Source: Alkaliphilus flagellatus (GTDB lineage Bacteria > Bacillota > Clostridia > Peptostreptococcales > Natronincolaceae). Taken from it: a stretch of DNA of 64,000 bases. The notes beneath the pieces are model-generated. The model saw nothing but the letters and a program-made list of their open reading frames with translations, did not search any database and was not told where the DNA came from. Location of the stretch: the NCBI RefSeq assembly GCF_018919215.1, contig NZ_JAHLQK010000001.1, forward strand, positions 652,430 to 716,429. Direction: 5' to 3'. Made by a program: the position numbers and the translations under genes. This document shows positions 1 through 9,553 of this stretch, piece by piece; the stretch's first letter is position 1; every line of letters starts with the position of its first letter.

Positions 1-2
1 CT

Positions 3-1217
3 TGGGAAACTTTAAAGAGGATATTACAAACTAAAGAAGTTACTGTAGAAAGCATGGGTAGTCAGCTGGGAATAGGAGAAGTATCTTCTATGAAGTTAGA
101 GCCTATACCTATAAACTTAAAGGTTATTTTAATCGGAAGTAGCTACCTATATCATTTGCTTTATCGGTATGATGAGGATTTTGAAAAGTACTTTAAAATA
201 TTAGTGGATTTTAATGATGATATGAAAAGAAATGATGAAAATGAGCAGAAGATGATAAGTTTTATTAGCTGCTATACACAAAATGAAGGTTTGCTCTCAT
301 TTGATAAAAAAGCTGTAGCTGAACTTATGGAATATAGCTCAAGATTAATAGGTAGTCAAACAAAGTTTTCCACAAGATTTAATAAAATTATTGAAATTAT
401 TATAGAAGCAAATCAATGGGCACAATTAGAAAAATCTGTTGTGGTTTCTGGTACACATGTTAAGCATGCTGTAGATAAGAAATGGGAGAGATTAAATCAA
501 TATGAAGAAAATGTTTTGGAAATGTTTGAACAAGGCAAAATATTAATAGATGTTAAAGGAAATAAAATAGGAGTTGTTAATGGACTATCGGTAATTAGCA
601 TAGGAGAGTATATGTTTGGAAAGCCTAGTGTAATTACAGTTACAACCAGTAAAGGCAAGGGAAATATTATTAATATTGAGCGTGAGGTAAATTTAAGTGG
701 AGATATTTATGATAAAGGTATAATGATTCTAACAGGTTTTTTACTAGAAAAATTTGCACAAGATGATACATTTAATCTATCTGTTAGGATTTGCTTTGAG
801 CAGTCTTATGGTGGAGTAGATGGAGATAGTGCTTCGAGTGCAGAACTGTACGGATTATTGTCAAGTATTGCAAAACTTCCACTTAAACAAAATATAGCAG
901 TAACAGGATCTGTAAACCAGAAAGGTTTTATACAGCCAGTAGGTGGAGTTACTGAAAAGATAGAGGGGTTTTTCAAACTTTGTTATAGAAAGGGTTTAAC
1001 TGGAGATCAAGGAGTAATAATACCTCACCAAAATATTGGAGACTTAATGCTAAGAGACGAGGTTGTAGAAGCTGTTAAGGCAGGTAAGTTCCATATTTAT
1101 GCTGTTAAGCATGTAGATGAAGGTATAGAAATATTAACGGATAGACCAGCAGAGGAAGTTTATAAGATAGTAGAGGAAAGACTAAAAACTGCGGTAGATA
1201 ATAAAAACAATAAATAA
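3..1217 (+). CDS. LonB-type ATP-dependent protease, C-terminal part (5' end cut by window)
   Basis: The frame is open from the window edge, so this is the C-terminal part of a longer Lon-like protease. Numbered from the first Met in view (base 54), the last 200 residues form the Lon proteolytic domain: catalytic Ser259 in GVDGDSASS and Lys302 in GGVTEKIEGF, 43 residues apart as in classical Lon. The upstream helical part fits the AAA_32/LonB family of Firmicutes, which degrades proteins in the cytosol or at the membrane. The AAA+ Walker motifs must lie upstream of the window. The internal ATG at 54 is not the true start, because in-frame coding sequence precedes it. A terminator follows. The exact subfamily cannot be fixed from the fragment. 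Confidence 0.85.
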   Translation, partial: WETLKRILQTKEVTVESMGSQLGIGEVSSMKLEPIPINLKVILIGSSYLYHLLYRYDEDFEKYFKILVDFNDDMKRNDENEQKMISFISCYTQNEGLLSFDKKAVAELMEYSSRLIGSQTKFSTRFNKIIEIIIEANQWAQLEKSVVVSGTHVKHAVDKKWERLNQYEENVLEMFEQGKILIDVKGNKIGVVNGLSVISIGEYMFGKPSVITVTTSKGKGNIINIEREVNLSGDIYDKGIMILTGFLLEKFAQDDTFNLSVRICFEQSYGGVDGDSASSAELYGLLSSIAKLPLKQNIAVTGSVNQKGFIQPVGGVTEKIEGFFKLCYRKGLTGDQGVIIPHQNIGDLMLRDEVVEAVKAGKFHIYAVKHVDEGIEILTDRPAEEVYKIVEERLKTAVDNKNNK

Positions 1218-1236
1218 TAGTAGTTTGTTTTATGAG

Positions 1237-1261
1237 GGAGGGATAAAACCTTCCTTTTTTT
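1237..1261 (+). terminator. Intrinsic terminator after lon-like gene
   Basis: GGAGGG pairs with CCTTCC (one G-U pair) around a 6-nt loop, followed by seven T residues. It lies 20 bases past the stop codon. Confidence 0.7.
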
Positions 1262-1436
1262 ATAGCGTAAAGAAGTATGTTTTCCAAATACTGTTTATTA
1301 AAATCTGAAAATTACAACTTTGAAATTTTTCCAATATAAAGCAGGAGTTTATATTAATATGTTGTATAATATATTGTGATTACATAATTTATTTTTGGCA
1401 AATAAGTTTAATTTATTTATTTTAGTAGATACTTTA
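1262..1436 (+). other. AT-rich non-coding stretch upstream of kbl leader
   Basis: I see no open reading frame with a ribosome site here. It probably carries the kbl promoter (TATAAT-like boxes occur around 1365-1370), but I cannot place a convincing -35/-10 pair. Confidence 0.3.
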
Positions 1437-1537
1437 TAACGCATAGGAAAGTATACTATTTCTTAATATACACTTTTCGTAAAATGCGTTAGGACAAAGA
1501 CTTCTTTGATTTAAAAAGCTTTGTTAGAAGCCTTTGT
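1437..1537 (+). ncRNA. Candidate structured 5' leader of kbl
   Basis: Two stems sit directly upstream of kbl. Stem 1 is TAACGCAT (1437-1444) with ATGCGTTA (1484-1491), perfect over 8 bp, enclosing an inner helix GAAAGTATA with TATACACTTTTC. Stem 2 is ACAAAGACTTCT (1494-1505) with AGAAGCCTTTGT (1526-1537), 11 of 12 pairs. No T-run follows, so it does not look like a terminator. The ribosome site of kbl begins 23 bases later. I do not recognise it as a known riboswitch class. Confidence 0.4.
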
Positions 1538-1574
1538 TATATTGGGTATATATTTACAAAAGGAGGTATAATTT

Positions 1575-2762
1575 ATGTCGAATATTCATGAATTAAGCTT
1601 TTTAAAGGAAAAAATCCAAGAATTAAAAGATCAAGGAGTTTATCGTAAACTACCTATACTAGGTGGAGCCAATGAAGCGGAATGTATTTTAAATGGAAAA
1701 AAGGTAATCAACCTATCTTCCAACAACTACTTAGGTTTTGCAAATCATCCTAGACTTAAAAAAGCTGCTATTGAAGCGGTAGAAAAGTATGGTGTAGGTT
1801 CAGGAGCTGTAAGAACTATCGTTGGGAATATGGATATTCACGAAGAATTAGACAGAAAGCTTGCAGAATTTAAAAGAGAAGAAGCAGTTATGACGTACCA
1901 ATCTGGTTTTAACTGCAATGCAGGAACTATTCAGGCTATAACTGAAAAGGGCGATTTAATCATATCTGATGAGCTAAACCATGCTAGTATTATTGATGGT
2001 GCTAGATTAAGTAGAGCTGATAAAACTGTATTTAAACATGCTGATATGAACCATTTAGAAACAGTTTTAAAAGAAAATAAAGATAAATACAGAAATATGT
2101 TAATTATTACAGATGGTGTATTTAGTATGGACGGAGACATTGCTCCATTACCTGAAATTGTAGAGTTAGCTGAAAAGTATAGTGCTATGACATATGTAGA
2201 TGATGCTCATGGTTCTGGTGTACTTGGAGAAAGTGGAAGGGGTACAGTAGACCACTTTGGACTTCATGGAAGAATAGACTTTACAATAGGAACACTTTCA
2301 AAGGCAATAGGTGTAGTTGGAGGATATGTTGCAGGTAGTGAAACAATGAGAGATTGGTTAAGCCATAGAGGTAGACCTTTACTATTTAGTACATCCTTAC
2401 CTCCAGCTGCAGTTGGTGCAATTACAGAAGCTATTAACATGTTAATGAGTACAACAGAATATACAGATAGACTTTGGGACAATGCAAAATACTTTAAACA
2501 AAAAATTAGCCAATTAGGATTTAATATTGGAAATAGCCAAACACCAATTACTCCAGTAATTATTGGTGATGAAGCTAAAACAATGGAGTTTAGTAGAAAA
2601 TTATTAGAAAACGGTGTATTTGTTTCTGCTATTGTATTCCCAACAGTACCAAAGGGAACAGGAAGATTAAGATGTATGGTAACTGCAGGTCATACAAAAG
2701 ATCAATTAGATAGAGCTGTAGAAGTCTTCAAAAAAGTTGGAGAAGAAATGAATTTATTATAA
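1575..2762 (+). CDS. kbl: Glycine C-acetyltransferase (2-amino-3-ketobutyrate CoA ligase)
   Basis: PLP-dependent alpha-oxoamine synthase of 395 residues, the usual length for Kbl/BioF. The PLP lysine is Lys243 in TLSKAIG (Lys244 in E. coli Kbl); DDAHGSG supplies the cofactor-binding Asp and the active-site His, and [12 protein letters not shown] is the typical N-terminal signature. It interconverts 2-amino-3-ketobutyrate plus CoA with glycine plus acetyl-CoA in threonine breakdown. AAGGAGGT precedes the ATG. No threonine dehydrogenase gene is adjacent, so the source of the substrate is not visible here. A BioF or related AONS function cannot be ruled out from motifs alone, but overall similarity favours Kbl. 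Supply of glycine would fit the glycine reductase operon at the far end of the window. Confidence 0.85.
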   Translation: MSNIHELSFLKEKIQELKDQGVYRKLPILGGANEAECILNGKKVINLSSNNYLGFANHPRLKKAAIEAVEKYGVGSGAVRTIVGNMDIHEELDRKLAEFKREEAVMTYQSGFNCNAGTIQAITEKGDLIISDELNHASIIDGARLSRADKTVFKHADMNHLETVLKENKDKYRNMLIITDGVFSMDGDIAPLPEIVELAEKYSAMTYVDDAHGSGVLGESGRGTVDHFGLHGRIDFTIGTLSKAIGVVGGYVAGSETMRDWLSHRGRPLLFSTSLPPAAVGAITEAINMLMSTTEYTDRLWDNAKYFKQKISQLGFNIGNSQTPITPVIIGDEAKTMEFSRKLLENGVFVSAIVFPTVPKGTGRLRCMVTAGHTKDQLDRAVEVFKKVGEEMNLL

Positions 2763-2770
2763 GATTAAAA

Positions 2771-2809
2771 AATGAGCAGAGAGTTAGCTAACTCTCTGCT
2801 CATTTTTTT
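2771..2809 (+). terminator. Intrinsic terminator after kbl
   Basis: A perfect 16-bp stem (AATGAGCAGAGAGTTA with its complement, 2-nt loop) is followed by TTTTTTT. It isolates kbl from the efflux genes downstream. Confidence 0.9.
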
Positions 2810-2888
2810 GTTCAAGAATCAAACGGTTTAAATTTTTCCTAACTTGGACATATTTAAAATATAAAAATGTTGTTGGAAGGGGTATGGT

Positions 2889-4037
2889 ATGGAGAAAAAG
2901 ATGGATGCTTTACTTAAATATACTATTATGCTAATTATGATTAATATTATACTATCTGGATGTCAAATGAAGGTATCAGACAATAGAGAAAAAGAAGTAG
3001 CCGTAGAAGTGATGGAGGTTAAAAAGAAAAGTATTTCGAAAAATGTTGTATTAAATACATATCTACAGCCTAAGAAAAATGCAATTATTCTTGCTAAAAC
3101 TCCAGGGCTTACTGTTACAAATATAGGGGTTAATATAGGAGATGCTGTAACAGAAGGAGATTTTTTGTTTGAGCTAGATAAATCTATAATTAGAACACAG
3201 ATAGAACAATCTAAGCAGGCTTATGATTTAGCTAGGAGAAACTATGAGGAACAAAAAAATCGATACGAAGAAGCAAATGACACAAATGAGGAAAATTCTT
3301 TACAAGCTTTAGAAGCAATGTACAGAAATAAGGCTATTGGAGGACTACAAATACCATCTATACCTCAGCAAGATAAAGGAAGTATTTTAGCAGTAGCAAT
3401 GAATCAGGTTGAGCAAGCTAGGATGGCGTATTCAGCTGCACTCAGTCAGTTAAAAGAAATGGAATATTATTCACCAATCAGTGGATATGTTTCTCAAATA
3501 AATATAAATGAAAATCAACCAGTATTAGGTACACAAGCAGCAATGGTTATAACTAATATAGAAAATCTAAAGGCATCGGTTAATATTTCAAAATCTTTAT
3601 TTGAGTCTTTAAAAGAAGGGCAGATGGTAATGGTTAATGTGGATGATACTGAATTTAATGGAAGGATTAGTAATTTAAGTCCAATTCCAGATTTATCAAG
3701 TAATTTATATCTATTAGAAATAGAAATTAATAATAAAGATAAGAAATCTTGGGTAGGGGCATTTAGTAATATTTTAATAGAACTTGATAAAAAAGATTCA
3801 GCTACAGTTATTCCTAAATCGGCTATATTGGAGGATAGTAAAGGGAAATATGTTTTTGTAGAACAGAATAATAGAGTATATCGTAGAAAAGTAGATATTG
3901 GAATAGATGATGGGGGAGATGTGGAAGTCGTAAATGGATTAAATGAAGGAGAAAAAATAGTTATAAAAGGTCAGCAATTTGTTAAAGATAGAGGAGCAGT
4001 CATCATAGTAAGAGGTGAGGAAAATGAAAATCTCTAG
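2889..4037 (+). CDS. RND efflux periplasmic-adaptor-type lipoprotein (HlyD/MFP family)
   Basis: A protein of 382 residues with an N-terminal lipoprotein signal: hydrophobic segment 11-22 and lipobox LSGC with Cys25. It then has a barrel-sandwich/lipoyl half-motif (GVNIGDAVTEGDFLFELD), an alpha-helical hairpin rich in Gln and Glu (about 100-185), the second lipoyl half (YYSPISGYVSQININENQ) and a beta-barrel region. This is the membrane fusion subunit of a tripartite-type pump, here anchored on the outer face of the membrane. The stop overlaps the start of the RND permease gene by 14 bases, so the two are translationally linked. The exported substrate is unknown. Confidence 0.88.
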   Translation: MEKKMDALLKYTIMLIMINIILSGCQMKVSDNREKEVAVEVMEVKKKSISKNVVLNTYLQPKKNAIILAKTPGLTVTNIGVNIGDAVTEGDFLFELDKSIIRTQIEQSKQAYDLARRNYEEQKNRYEEANDTNEENSLQALEAMYRNKAIGGLQIPSIPQQDKGSILAVAMNQVEQARMAYSAALSQLKEMEYYSPISGYVSQININENQPVLGTQAAMVITNIENLKASVNISKSLFESLKEGQMVMVNVDDTEFNGRISNLSPIPDLSSNLYLLEIEINNKDKKSWVGAFSNILIELDKKDSATVIPKSAILEDSKGKYVFVEQNNRVYRRKVDIGIDDGGDVEVVNGLNEGEKIVIKGQQFVKDRGAVIIVRGEENENL

Positions 4038-7000
4038 TTGGGCAGTTAAGAGACCTATATCTGTATTTATGGTTATGGCGGTTATTATACTTTTAGGTGG
4101 AGTTTCTTTATTTAAATTGTCGATGGACCTACTGCCTAAAATGAATGTACCTATTGCTGTTGTTAGTACACAATATTTAGGATCAGGACCCTTTGAAATC
4201 GAAAATATGGTTACAAAGCCTATTGAAGAAGCAGTGAGTACTGTACATAATGTAAAACGTGTTTCATCCTCGTCCAGTGAAGGTATATCGATTGTTACTG
4301 TAGAATTTAATCAAGGTACTGATATGGATTTTGCTACTTTGCAAATGAGGGAAAAAATAGATTTAATTACGGGATTTTTACCAGAAGACACTTCGGACCC
4401 TATGGTTCTTAAAATAGATCCTAATGCCATGCCTATTATGGTATTGGGAATTAGTGGCTATGATGATTTAAGCAAGATGCAAGAAATAGCAGAATATCAA
4501 ATAAAACCTAGATTAGAAAGATTACAAGGTGTAGCTTCAATAGCAATTAGTGGAGGTTATGAGAAGGTTGTACAAATTAAGCTAGATATAGATCGTCTAA
4601 GTGCAAACAAAATAACTATGGAGCAATTAACTGCACTATTAAGGTCAGAAAACATTAATTTACCAGGTGGAGAGATAAAAGAAGATGATGATAAAATATT
4701 AATCCGTACTACAGGAGAATTTGAAAGCTTAGATGAAATAAAAAGCCTTCCTATAATGCTACCTACTGGAAAAAAAGTTACTTTAAGCGATTTAGCAACT
4801 GTTGAATTAAATTATAAAGAGATTGAAGAAATAGCTAAGGTTGATGGAAAGAGTAGTATAAGAATTACTATTCAGAAGCAACCTGTTTCTAATACAGTTC
4901 AAGTATCTAACTTAATCAACAAAGAGATACAATTAATACAAGATGAGTTACCAGATATAGATATAGAAGCAGCTATTGACCAATCTAAATTTATTAAGAG
5001 TGCTATTATGAATGTAGGCACAACCGCTTTGTATGGTGGTATACTGGCAAGTATTATTTTATACTTATTTATGGGAAATGTAAAAACTACCTTAGTTATT
5101 GCTATAGCCATACCAATTTCAATTATTGCAACATTTACACTAATGTACTTTTCTGGGATTACATTAAATTTATTATCCTTAGGCGGCTTTGCCTTAGGTG
5201 TAGGGATGCTCGTAGATAATGGAATAGTTGTGTTGGAAAATATTTATCGGTATAAAGAGGATGGATATAGTGCCTTTGATGCTGCAATAAGAGGAGCTGA
5301 AGAAGTAGCTATGTCGGTTTCGGCATCTACATTTACAACGGTAGCGGTATTTCTTCCAATTGCTTTTGTGGAAGGTATTACGGCGGAAATATTTAAGGAG
5401 CTAGCCTTAACAATTTCATTTTCTTTGTTAGCTTCCTTGATAGTTTCACTAACATTAGTCCCTATGCTATGTTCTAAGTTGTTTAAAAATCAAGCAGAAA
5501 AGCCCCTAAGTAAAAATAGATGGTTACTATTATTTAATAAGTTTTTTAATATGTGTAGTGAAAAATATAGTGAAATACTTCAGTGGTCACTTTCCCATAT
5601 AAGATTGATAGTATTTATTACTCTAATCATATTTGCTACTTCACTAAGCTTAGCTTTTTTTATAGGAATTGAATTTTTTCCAAGTTTTGATGATGGCAGT
5701 TTCACCGTAGATATAAGATTACCTTACGGAGCAACATTAGAGCAAACTGAGAAAATAGTTGATAAAGTAGAAATTGTATTAAGAGAAAATAAAGATATCG
5801 AAAGGATATTTACTAATATAGGTGGAGGAGATGGGAATCTAAATTTATATGGCACTAAATCTAACACTGCCACAGTGAATGCTAGATTAATGTCATATAA
5901 AAAAAGGAGCACCAGTACCGAGGAAATAATTGATGATGTACGAAACAGGCTATCTAAGATTCCGGGAGCTACCATGTCTATTTCAACAATTTCATCAACT
6001 ATGGGTTTTGGGGCAGGTAGTTCCGATGTGGAATTAGAAATTAGAGGAGAAGACTTAGAAATATTAAAGATTATTTCCCAAGATGCTATCAATATTGTAG
6101 AATCTGTTAAAGGTACTAGGGAAGTAAAATCTAATTTTATAGATGGAAGACCTCAAATGGAGGTAAAATTAAAACGAGATATAGCATCGACCTATGGACT
6201 TACAACTGCTCACGTCGCATCTAGCATTAGAAATATTTTAACAGGAATAACGGCTACAAGGTTCAGGATAGAAGGTAGGGATATTAATGTTGTTTTGACT
6301 GGAGAAGATTACTTGAAGAATAGTTTATCTAGCTTTAAGCTCATTAATATTCCAACACCTGTAGGTATAAATATGCCACTGGAGCAAATCACAGAAATTC
6401 AATATTCCCAGGGACCAAGTACTATTAGGAGGACTGATCAGGTAAGGGGAATTACAGTAAGTGCTAATACATTTAATAGGGATTTAAATGGTGTAATAGT
6501 TGATATTAAAGAAAAGCTGGAAGAATATAGATTTCCAAATGGATATACATATGAATTTAGAGGCCAAAAGGAACAATTAGACGAAGCTTATAAAAGCTTA
6601 ACTTTAGCTGTTATTCTAGCCATATTTTTGGTATATATGATATTAGCATCCCAATTTCAATCCTTTTTATATCCATTTATAATTATGCTTTCTGTGCCCT
6701 TAGCCTTTACTGGAGGTATTATTGGTCTATTTTTCGCAAGACTCCCAATTAGTGTACCTGCAGTAATTGGAGCTATTGTACTTGCTGGTATTGTTGTCAA
6801 TAATGGCATAGTTCTAATAGATTATATAAATATATTAAGATCAAGAGGAATAGAAAAGATAGATGCGATAATATTATCTGGGACAACTAGGCTAAGACCA
6901 ATTATGATGACAACATTAACTACTGTTTTAGGATTAATTCCACTAGCATTAGCTGCTGGAGATGGTGCAGAAGTACAAGCTCCATTGGCAGTAGTAGTAA

Positions 7001-7083
7001 TTGGAGGACTTACTTTATCTACGCTGCTGACTTTAATTGTAATTCCTATTATATACTCTGTATTAGATGATACTAAAATTTAA
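4024..7083 (+). CDS. RND family efflux permease (AcrB/MMPL-type, SwrC/YerP-like)
   Basis: A 1019-residue proton-driven RND transporter with the full internal duplication: a first TM near residue 15, a large extracytoplasmic loop, TM2-6 around 330-480, a second loop, and TM8-12 at the end. The TM4 proton-relay motif GVGMLVDNGIVVLENIYR is present, and the second half has the matching GAIVLAGIVVNNGIVLIDYI. I start it at ATG 4024, six bases past GAGGTG; the GTG at 4015 overlaps that ribosome site. The pair with the lipoprotein adaptor and absence of an outer-membrane channel gene fit a monoderm pump like B. subtilis SwrC. Substrates (lipopeptides, detergents, drugs) are inference. Confidence 0.9.
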   Translation: MKISSWAVKRPISVFMVMAVIILLGGVSLFKLSMDLLPKMNVPIAVVSTQYLGSGPFEIENMVTKPIEEAVSTVHNVKRVSSSSSEGISIVTVEFNQGTDMDFATLQMREKIDLITGFLPEDTSDPMVLKIDPNAMPIMVLGISGYDDLSKMQEIAEYQIKPRLERLQGVASIAISGGYEKVVQIKLDIDRLSANKITMEQLTALLRSENINLPGGEIKEDDDKILIRTTGEFESLDEIKSLPIMLPTGKKVTLSDLATVELNYKEIEEIAKVDGKSSIRITIQKQPVSNTVQVSNLINKEIQLIQDELPDIDIEAAIDQSKFIKSAIMNVGTTALYGGILASIILYLFMGNVKTTLVIAIAIPISIIATFTLMYFSGITLNLLSLGGFALGVGMLVDNGIVVLENIYRYKEDGYSAFDAAIRGAEEVAMSVSASTFTTVAVFLPIAFVEGITAEIFKELALTISFSLLASLIVSLTLVPMLCSKLFKNQAEKPLSKNRWLLLFNKFFNMCSEKYSEILQWSLSHIRLIVFITLIIFATSLSLAFFIGIEFFPSFDDGSFTVDIRLPYGATLEQTEKIVDKVEIVLRENKDIERIFTNIGGGDGNLNLYGTKSNTATVNARLMSYKKRSTSTEEIIDDVRNRLSKIPGATMSISTISSTMGFGAGSSDVELEIRGEDLEILKIISQDAINIVESVKGTREVKSNFIDGRPQMEVKLKRDIASTYGLTTAHVASSIRNILTGITATRFRIEGRDINVVLTGEDYLKNSLSSFKLINIPTPVGINMPLEQITEIQYSQGPSTIRRTDQVRGITVSANTFNRDLNGVIVDIKEKLEEYRFPNGYTYEFRGQKEQLDEAYKSLTLAVILAIFLVYMILASQFQSFLYPFIIMLSVPLAFTGGIIGLFFARLPISVPAVIGAIVLAGIVVNNGIVLIDYINILRSRGIEKIDAIILSGTTRLRPIMMTTLTTVLGLIPLALAAGDGAEVQAPLAVVVIGGLTLSTLLTLIVIPIIYSVLDDTKI

Positions 7084-7242
7084 ACATATCTATTTAATAA
7101 AGAAAACTTGATTCATATGAAGTTTTAACTTTATCTGAATCATAGTTGCACTTACTTTAAGGATGTAGTGCTTGATCTTCTGATTATAGAGGTGGAGACT
7201 TAGCAATATATCCAAGATAAAATTTTTAGGGGGAGAAGACAT

Positions 7243-7875
7243 ATGAATGCTAGAACTAAAAATGTAATAGAGCTTTTAATGAAGGAGTATCCTGATGCAA
7301 GATGTGAGCTTAATTATGAAACACCGTTTCAGTTATTGGTAGCTACAATTTTATCTGCACAAACTACAGATAAAAAGGTTAATGAAGTGACTAAGGATTT
7401 ATTTAAAGAATATCCTACCGTAAATGAATTTTTGCTATTAACACAAAATGAACTGGAGGATAAAATTAAACAAATTGGTTTATATAGAAATAAGGCCAAA
7501 CACATTCTTTTAATGTGTAGGCAATTAACAGAAGAGTTTAATGGAGAGGTTCCAAACACAATGGAGGGTATAATGTCTTTGGCAGGAGCTGGTAGAAAAA
7601 CAGCTAATGTAGTTTTAAGTAATGCTTTTGATGTACCTTCCATAGCAGTAGATACACATGTTTTTAGAGTATCTAATAGAATAGGATTAGCCAATGCGGA
7701 AAATGTATTGGATACAGAAATCCAATTACAAAAAGCTATAGATAAGAAATTATGGAGCTTAGCTCACCATCTTTTAATATTTCATGGTAGAAGATGCTGC
7801 TATGCAAGAAATCCAAACTGTAAGGATTGCATTATAAAAGATCATTGTAAATATTATAAGGAAACGACAAAATAG
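7243..7875 (+). CDS. nth: Endonuclease III, base-excision repair DNA glycosylase/AP lyase
   Basis: 210 residues, the standard Nth length. The helix-hairpin-helix ends in AGAGRKTANVVL with catalytic Lys119, and Asp137 lies in AVDTHVFR, matching E. coli Lys120/Asp138. The C-terminal [4Fe-4S] loop C-x6-C-x2-C-x5-C is complete (CYARNPNCKDCIIKDHC). The enzyme removes oxidised pyrimidines and nicks the resulting AP site. The ribosome site is GGGGGAG. It stands alone, with a terminator directly after it. Confidence 0.95.
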   Translation: MNARTKNVIELLMKEYPDARCELNYETPFQLLVATILSAQTTDKKVNEVTKDLFKEYPTVNEFLLLTQNELEDKIKQIGLYRNKAKHILLMCRQLTEEFNGEVPNTMEGIMSLAGAGRKTANVVLSNAFDVPSIAVDTHVFRVSNRIGLANAENVLDTEIQLQKAIDKKLWSLAHHLLIFHGRRCCYARNPNCKDCIIKDHCKYYKETTK

Positions 7876-7898
7876 AAAAAATATGTTAGTATTAACAA

Positions 7899-7934
7899 AA
7901 AACCTCTAAACTAAACTTAGTTAGAGGTTTTTTT
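7899..7934 (+). terminator. Intrinsic terminator after nth
   Basis: AAAACCTCTAA pairs with TTAGAGGTTTT around CTAAACTTAG-type loop bases, followed by a T-run. Confidence 0.85.
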
Positions 7935-8152
7935 AGCTGTTTATATATATCTTCAATAGAGTTGTAAATTTCTTGGTTTGGTTTTATAATAGTAGTCGTG
8001 TATTGCATACTTCTTACCCCCTATGTAATATTTGTTGGTAACTCTTATTTAACATGGGATAAGAATTTATGCAATACTTATTTTTTTGGAAGCTTTGCCA
8101 ATTATATTTTTATTTTTGCATAACTAAAGTTATGATTAAAGGAGTGGGGCTA

Positions 8153-9535
8153 ATGGTATTTAGCAGTTTAATATTTCTATTTTTATTTTTACCAATTGTT
8201 CTTGCTTGCTATTATCTATCAAATAATAAATTTAGAAATTATATATTATTAATAGCAAGTTTGTTTTTTTATGCTTGGGGTGAACCAAGATACATATATC
8301 TGATGATATTTTCAATAATAGTTAATTACTTTATGGGACTTAAAGTAGAGATTAATTCAAAGTCAAATAAAAAGTTATGGTTAGCTATATCTATTATCTT
8401 TAATTTATCTTTATTGATTGTATTTAAGTATGCGGATTTTTTATTTGGCATAAAGGGTATTAAATTGCCTATTGGAATATCCTTTTTTACTTTCCAGACA
8501 ATGAGTTATGTAATAGATGTCTATAGAAAAGATGCTCGAGTTCAAAAAAAATTATCGGATTTAGCATTATATATTAGTTTATTTCCTCAATTAATTGCAG
8601 GTCCTATAGTTCGATATCAAACAGTGGATAAACAGATAAAAGAACGAGAACACTCATTGGACAAATTTGCAGAAGGCGTAAATAGGTTTGTATTTGGATT
8701 GTCTAAAAAGGTAATTTTAGCAAATCAACTAGCATTTGTTGCCGATGGAGTATTTACGGCAAATATATCTAGCTTATCAATTATTGAGTCTTGGATTGGA
8801 ATAATATGCTATACACTTCAAATATATTTTGATTTTAGTGGTTATAGTGATATGGCTATAGGGCTGGGTAAAATGTTCGGATTTGACTTCTTAGAAAACT
8901 TTGATTACCCCTATATATCCCAATCGGTTTCTGAGTTTTGGAGAAGATGGCATATTTCTATGGGTAGCTGGTTTAGAGATTATCTATATATTCCACTGGG
9001 AGGCAATAGGGTATCTAAAATAAAACTATATAGGAATTTATTTATAGTATGGTTTTTAACTGGCTTATGGCATGGTGCAAATTGGACCTTTGTAATTTGG
9101 GGACTATACTATGGAGTTCTCATAGTATTAGAAAAGGCATTTTTAGAAAAGTTACTAAATAGATTACCTAAAATATTCAGACATATTTATTTATTATTTG
9201 TAGTCCTTATTGGATGGGTATTTTTTAGGACAGATAATATAAATCAAGCAATGAGTTTTATAAAAGTAATGATGGGGTTAGGTACAAATCCCATTATAAA
9301 TAACAGTGCCATTATGTATATAAATGACTATTGGTATATAGTTTTTGTTTCAATAATATTTTCAACACCAATAGTAAGCAGAATAAAGCATTTAGTTAAT
9401 AAAACAAATAAAAAATTATTGGAAAATCAAATAGCATATGGATTTCACAGCTTAATACTTATTATTTGCATGATTGCAGTTACAATTTTGCTAAGTAGTT
9501 CTAGCTATAATCCTTTTTTATACTTTAGATTTTAG
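8153..9535 (+). CDS. MBOAT family O-acyltransferase (AlgI/DltB-like)
   Basis: A 460-residue polytopic membrane protein with about ten hydrophobic segments. The MBOAT core is clear: SEFWRRWHISMGSWFRDYLY and the catalytic His307 in TGLWHGANWT. I start it at ATG 8153, behind AAAGGAGTGGGG; the longer frame from 8069 has no ribosome site. AlgI-type proteins carry acyl groups across the membrane for O-acetylation of surface polysaccharide. The partner gene 18 bases downstream encodes a DHHW/AlgX-J-like extracytoplasmic protein, the usual two-gene arrangement. Which polymer is acetylated (exopolysaccharide, teichoic acid or peptidoglycan) cannot be told. Confidence 0.9.
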   Translation: MVFSSLIFLFLFLPIVLACYYLSNNKFRNYILLIASLFFYAWGEPRYIYLMIFSIIVNYFMGLKVEINSKSNKKLWLAISIIFNLSLLIVFKYADFLFGIKGIKLPIGISFFTFQTMSYVIDVYRKDARVQKKLSDLALYISLFPQLIAGPIVRYQTVDKQIKEREHSLDKFAEGVNRFVFGLSKKVILANQLAFVADGVFTANISSLSIIESWIGIICYTLQIYFDFSGYSDMAIGLGKMFGFDFLENFDYPYISQSVSEFWRRWHISMGSWFRDYLYIPLGGNRVSKIKLYRNLFIVWFLTGLWHGANWTFVIWGLYYGVLIVLEKAFLEKLLNRLPKIFRHIYLLFVVLIGWVFFRTDNINQAMSFIKVMMGLGTNPIINNSAIMYINDYWYIVFVSIIFSTPIVSRIKHLVNKTNKKLLENQIAYGFHSLILIICMIAVTILLSSSSYNPFLYFRF

Positions 9536-9553
9536 ACAAAGAGGAGAGTATAT

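Noticed and set aside
1105-1287. Minus-strand ORF across the lon-like gene end
   Set aside because: Shadow of the coding strand and terminator; no ribosome site.
4015-4023. GTG 4015 as start of the RND permease
   Set aside because: It overlaps the ribosome site; ATG 4024 has correct spacing and gives the normal N-terminus.
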